Source of the DNA: an uncultured Clostridium sp.
Lineage (GTDB): Bacteria > Bacillota > Clostridia > Clostridiales > Clostridiaceae
DNA: 15,666 bases
Assembly (NCBI GenBank): GCA_934746785.1
Contig: CAKVFO010000079.1
Coordinates: forward strand, 1-15,666
Reading direction: 5' to 3'
Part shown: one piece after another, positions 14,917 through 15,666 of the stretch
Layout of the letters: each line of letters starts with the position of its first letter
Numbering within the stretch: the stretch's first letter is position 1
Program-made: the position numbers and the translations under genes
Notes under the pieces: generated by a model
What the model was told of the DNA's origin: nothing
Databases searched by the model: none
Seen by the model: the letters and a program-made list of their open reading frames with translations, nothing else

Positions 14917-15441
14917 CTAATTTAACTTCTTTACATATTCATCAGGATTGAATAGAGCCATCTTTTCAATTACCTTACTTCTATTAGTATTCCAAACAGC
15001 TAAAGTAACTGAATCAATATTAATAAAAGTAATGTCTTGTGGAATAACTTCTTTTGCATCAATAATTAAACTAAAAGCATACTCAATAGTTTTATTAGCA
15101 GCTTCTGCACCTTCAGCCTTTTCACTTTTTATATAAAGATAGGCCATGTCAAGAATAACTCTTAACCTTTTAATATCTATCCCCTTAGATGCAGAATCAT
15201 TTGATGACTTAATTTGATTTTCAATTTCTTCACTACTAATTTGAGGCGCAGATGAATCAACACCATTAATTAAATCGTTTACCTGAGAAATCATTTCCTC
15301 AATACTTACCCCATTATTTTTTTCTAAAGTATTTGGAGCTACTAATATTTCGTAGTTTTCTCCTTCCTTTTTGTAAGAAGCACTAAGGTTTGTACCTAAA
15401 AGTTCAAACTTAGCACCTAGCATTAAATTTAAATTACTCAT
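14917..15441 (-). CDS. Uncharacterised 174-aa protein, first gene of the operon
   Basis: Soluble protein without signal peptide or recognised domain. The N-terminus (LMLGAKFELLGTNLSASYKK, then ENYEILVAP) looks like two or three beta-strands leading into a helix (SIEEMISQVNDLINGV). This loosely parallels the start of the following 1065-aa protein (FKGTFAYVKGKCLLEGKL). A Ser/Glu-rich linker (about 62-85) separates it from a helical C-terminal half containing LRVILDMAYLYIKSEKAEGA, with helices that look like TPR-type pairs. The ATG at 15441 follows GGAGGGG; an ATG-TAA pair overlaps it directly upstream. It heads the operon, and its stop lies 4 bp from the next ATG, so its product and the large protein probably act together. 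Function unknown. Confidence 0.85.
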   Translation of the reverse strand: MSNLNLMLGAKFELLGTNLSASYKKEGENYEILVAPNTLEKNNGVSIEEMISQVNDLINGVDSSAPQISSEEIENQIKSSNDSASKGIDIKRLRVILDMAYLYIKSEKAEGAEAANKTIEYAFSLIIDAKEVIPQDITFINIDSVTLAVWNTNRSKVIEKMALFNPDEYVKKLN

Positions 15442-15468
15442 TACATATTCCCCTCCTTTTTTTTGTAT

Positions 15469-15518
15469 ATTATACTACAATTGCCTGAATATTTTTTATA
15501 TTGTGACATACATTGTAA
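15469..15518 (-). promoter_or_regulatory. Promoter of the 15441-9072 operon with a possible operator
   Basis: The minus strand carries a perfect TATAAT -10 at 15474-15469, only about 30 nt before the ATG, so the leader is very short. No TTGACA-like -35 box lies at the right distance, which fits an activator-dependent promoter. Upstream at 15498-15518 (plus strand ATATTGTGACATACATTGTAA) ATTGT occurs twice 12 bp apart. Closely related sequence is found at the toxin operon promoter (7784-7800). The LytTR protein of this operon is an obvious candidate binder. Confidence 0.55.
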
Positions 15519-15552
15519 TTTTCAGTCTTTATTTTGCCATTTTTAATATTTT

Positions 15553-15666
15553 AAAGTAAGTATATTTTCCTTGGGGGGCTTTCTGTATTGAATGTGGACT
15601 TAGAATGCAGGAATGAAGGATGAAACTCTTACAGAGTTTCTTTGAAAATACAGGGGTGGACAAGCC
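15553..15666. repeat. Inverted-repeat intergenic element, copy D, cut by the window end
   Basis: This is the left arm and core of another family member: AGTATATTTTCCTTGG, then CTTAGAATGCAGGAATGAAG at about 15598-15617, as in copy C at 7851-8111. The small interior hairpin is conserved (GAAACTC-TTACA-GAGTTTC) with only loop changes. The right arm lies beyond the window. Confidence 0.8.

Overview
The window is very A+T-rich, carries strong AGGAGG-type ribosome binding sites and typical clostridial proteins (an oxygen-detoxifying flavodiiron protein, a GH25 autolytic lysozyme remnant, type VIIb secretion small proteins, a LytTR regulator). It reads as the chromosome of an anaerobic Clostridium-like Firmicute; the species cannot be fixed from the sequence alone.

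Layout. 1-400 is a 75-bp tandem repeat. 642-2444 is a CRISPR array of 28 repeats (30 bp) and 27 spacers, with the degenerate repeat at the left. It is therefore probably transcribed leftward from a leader just right of 2444. No cas gene lies in the window. 2500-3360 holds decayed coding sequence. 3608-4768 (+) is the flavodiiron gene fprA, with a good promoter and a near-consensus PerR box. Everything further right is on the minus strand.

Module 1 (7757 down to 4959) is a compact type VII secretion effector operon: a DUF4176-like protein, two WXG100-like helical-hairpin proteins, a 403-aa polymorphic toxin (helical N-terminus, glycine-rich hydrophobic middle, C-terminal nuclease-like domain) and an acidic immunity protein. 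Genes are 1-12 nt apart and look translationally coupled. 8189-8860 is a YoaK/DUF1275 membrane protein with its own promoter and terminator.

Module 2 (15441 down to 9072) is an operon of little-known content: a 174-aa protein, a 1065-aa beta-rich/coiled-coil protein, a LytTR response regulator, a DUF6765 protein with a His/Asp pattern like zinc-dependent phospholipase C or P1 nuclease, and a decayed GH25 lysozyme with peptidoglycan-binding repeats. It ends at a clear terminator.

A family of intergenic elements built from the 75-bp unit recurs at 1-457, 4767-4954, 7851-8111 and 15553-end. The complete copies are long inverted repeats with a core hairpin whose two arms change together between copies. 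They bracket module 1 exactly, flank module 2, and may mark boundaries of exchangeable cassettes. The strongest candidates for undescribed biology are module 2, the toxin/immunity pair, and this repeat family.
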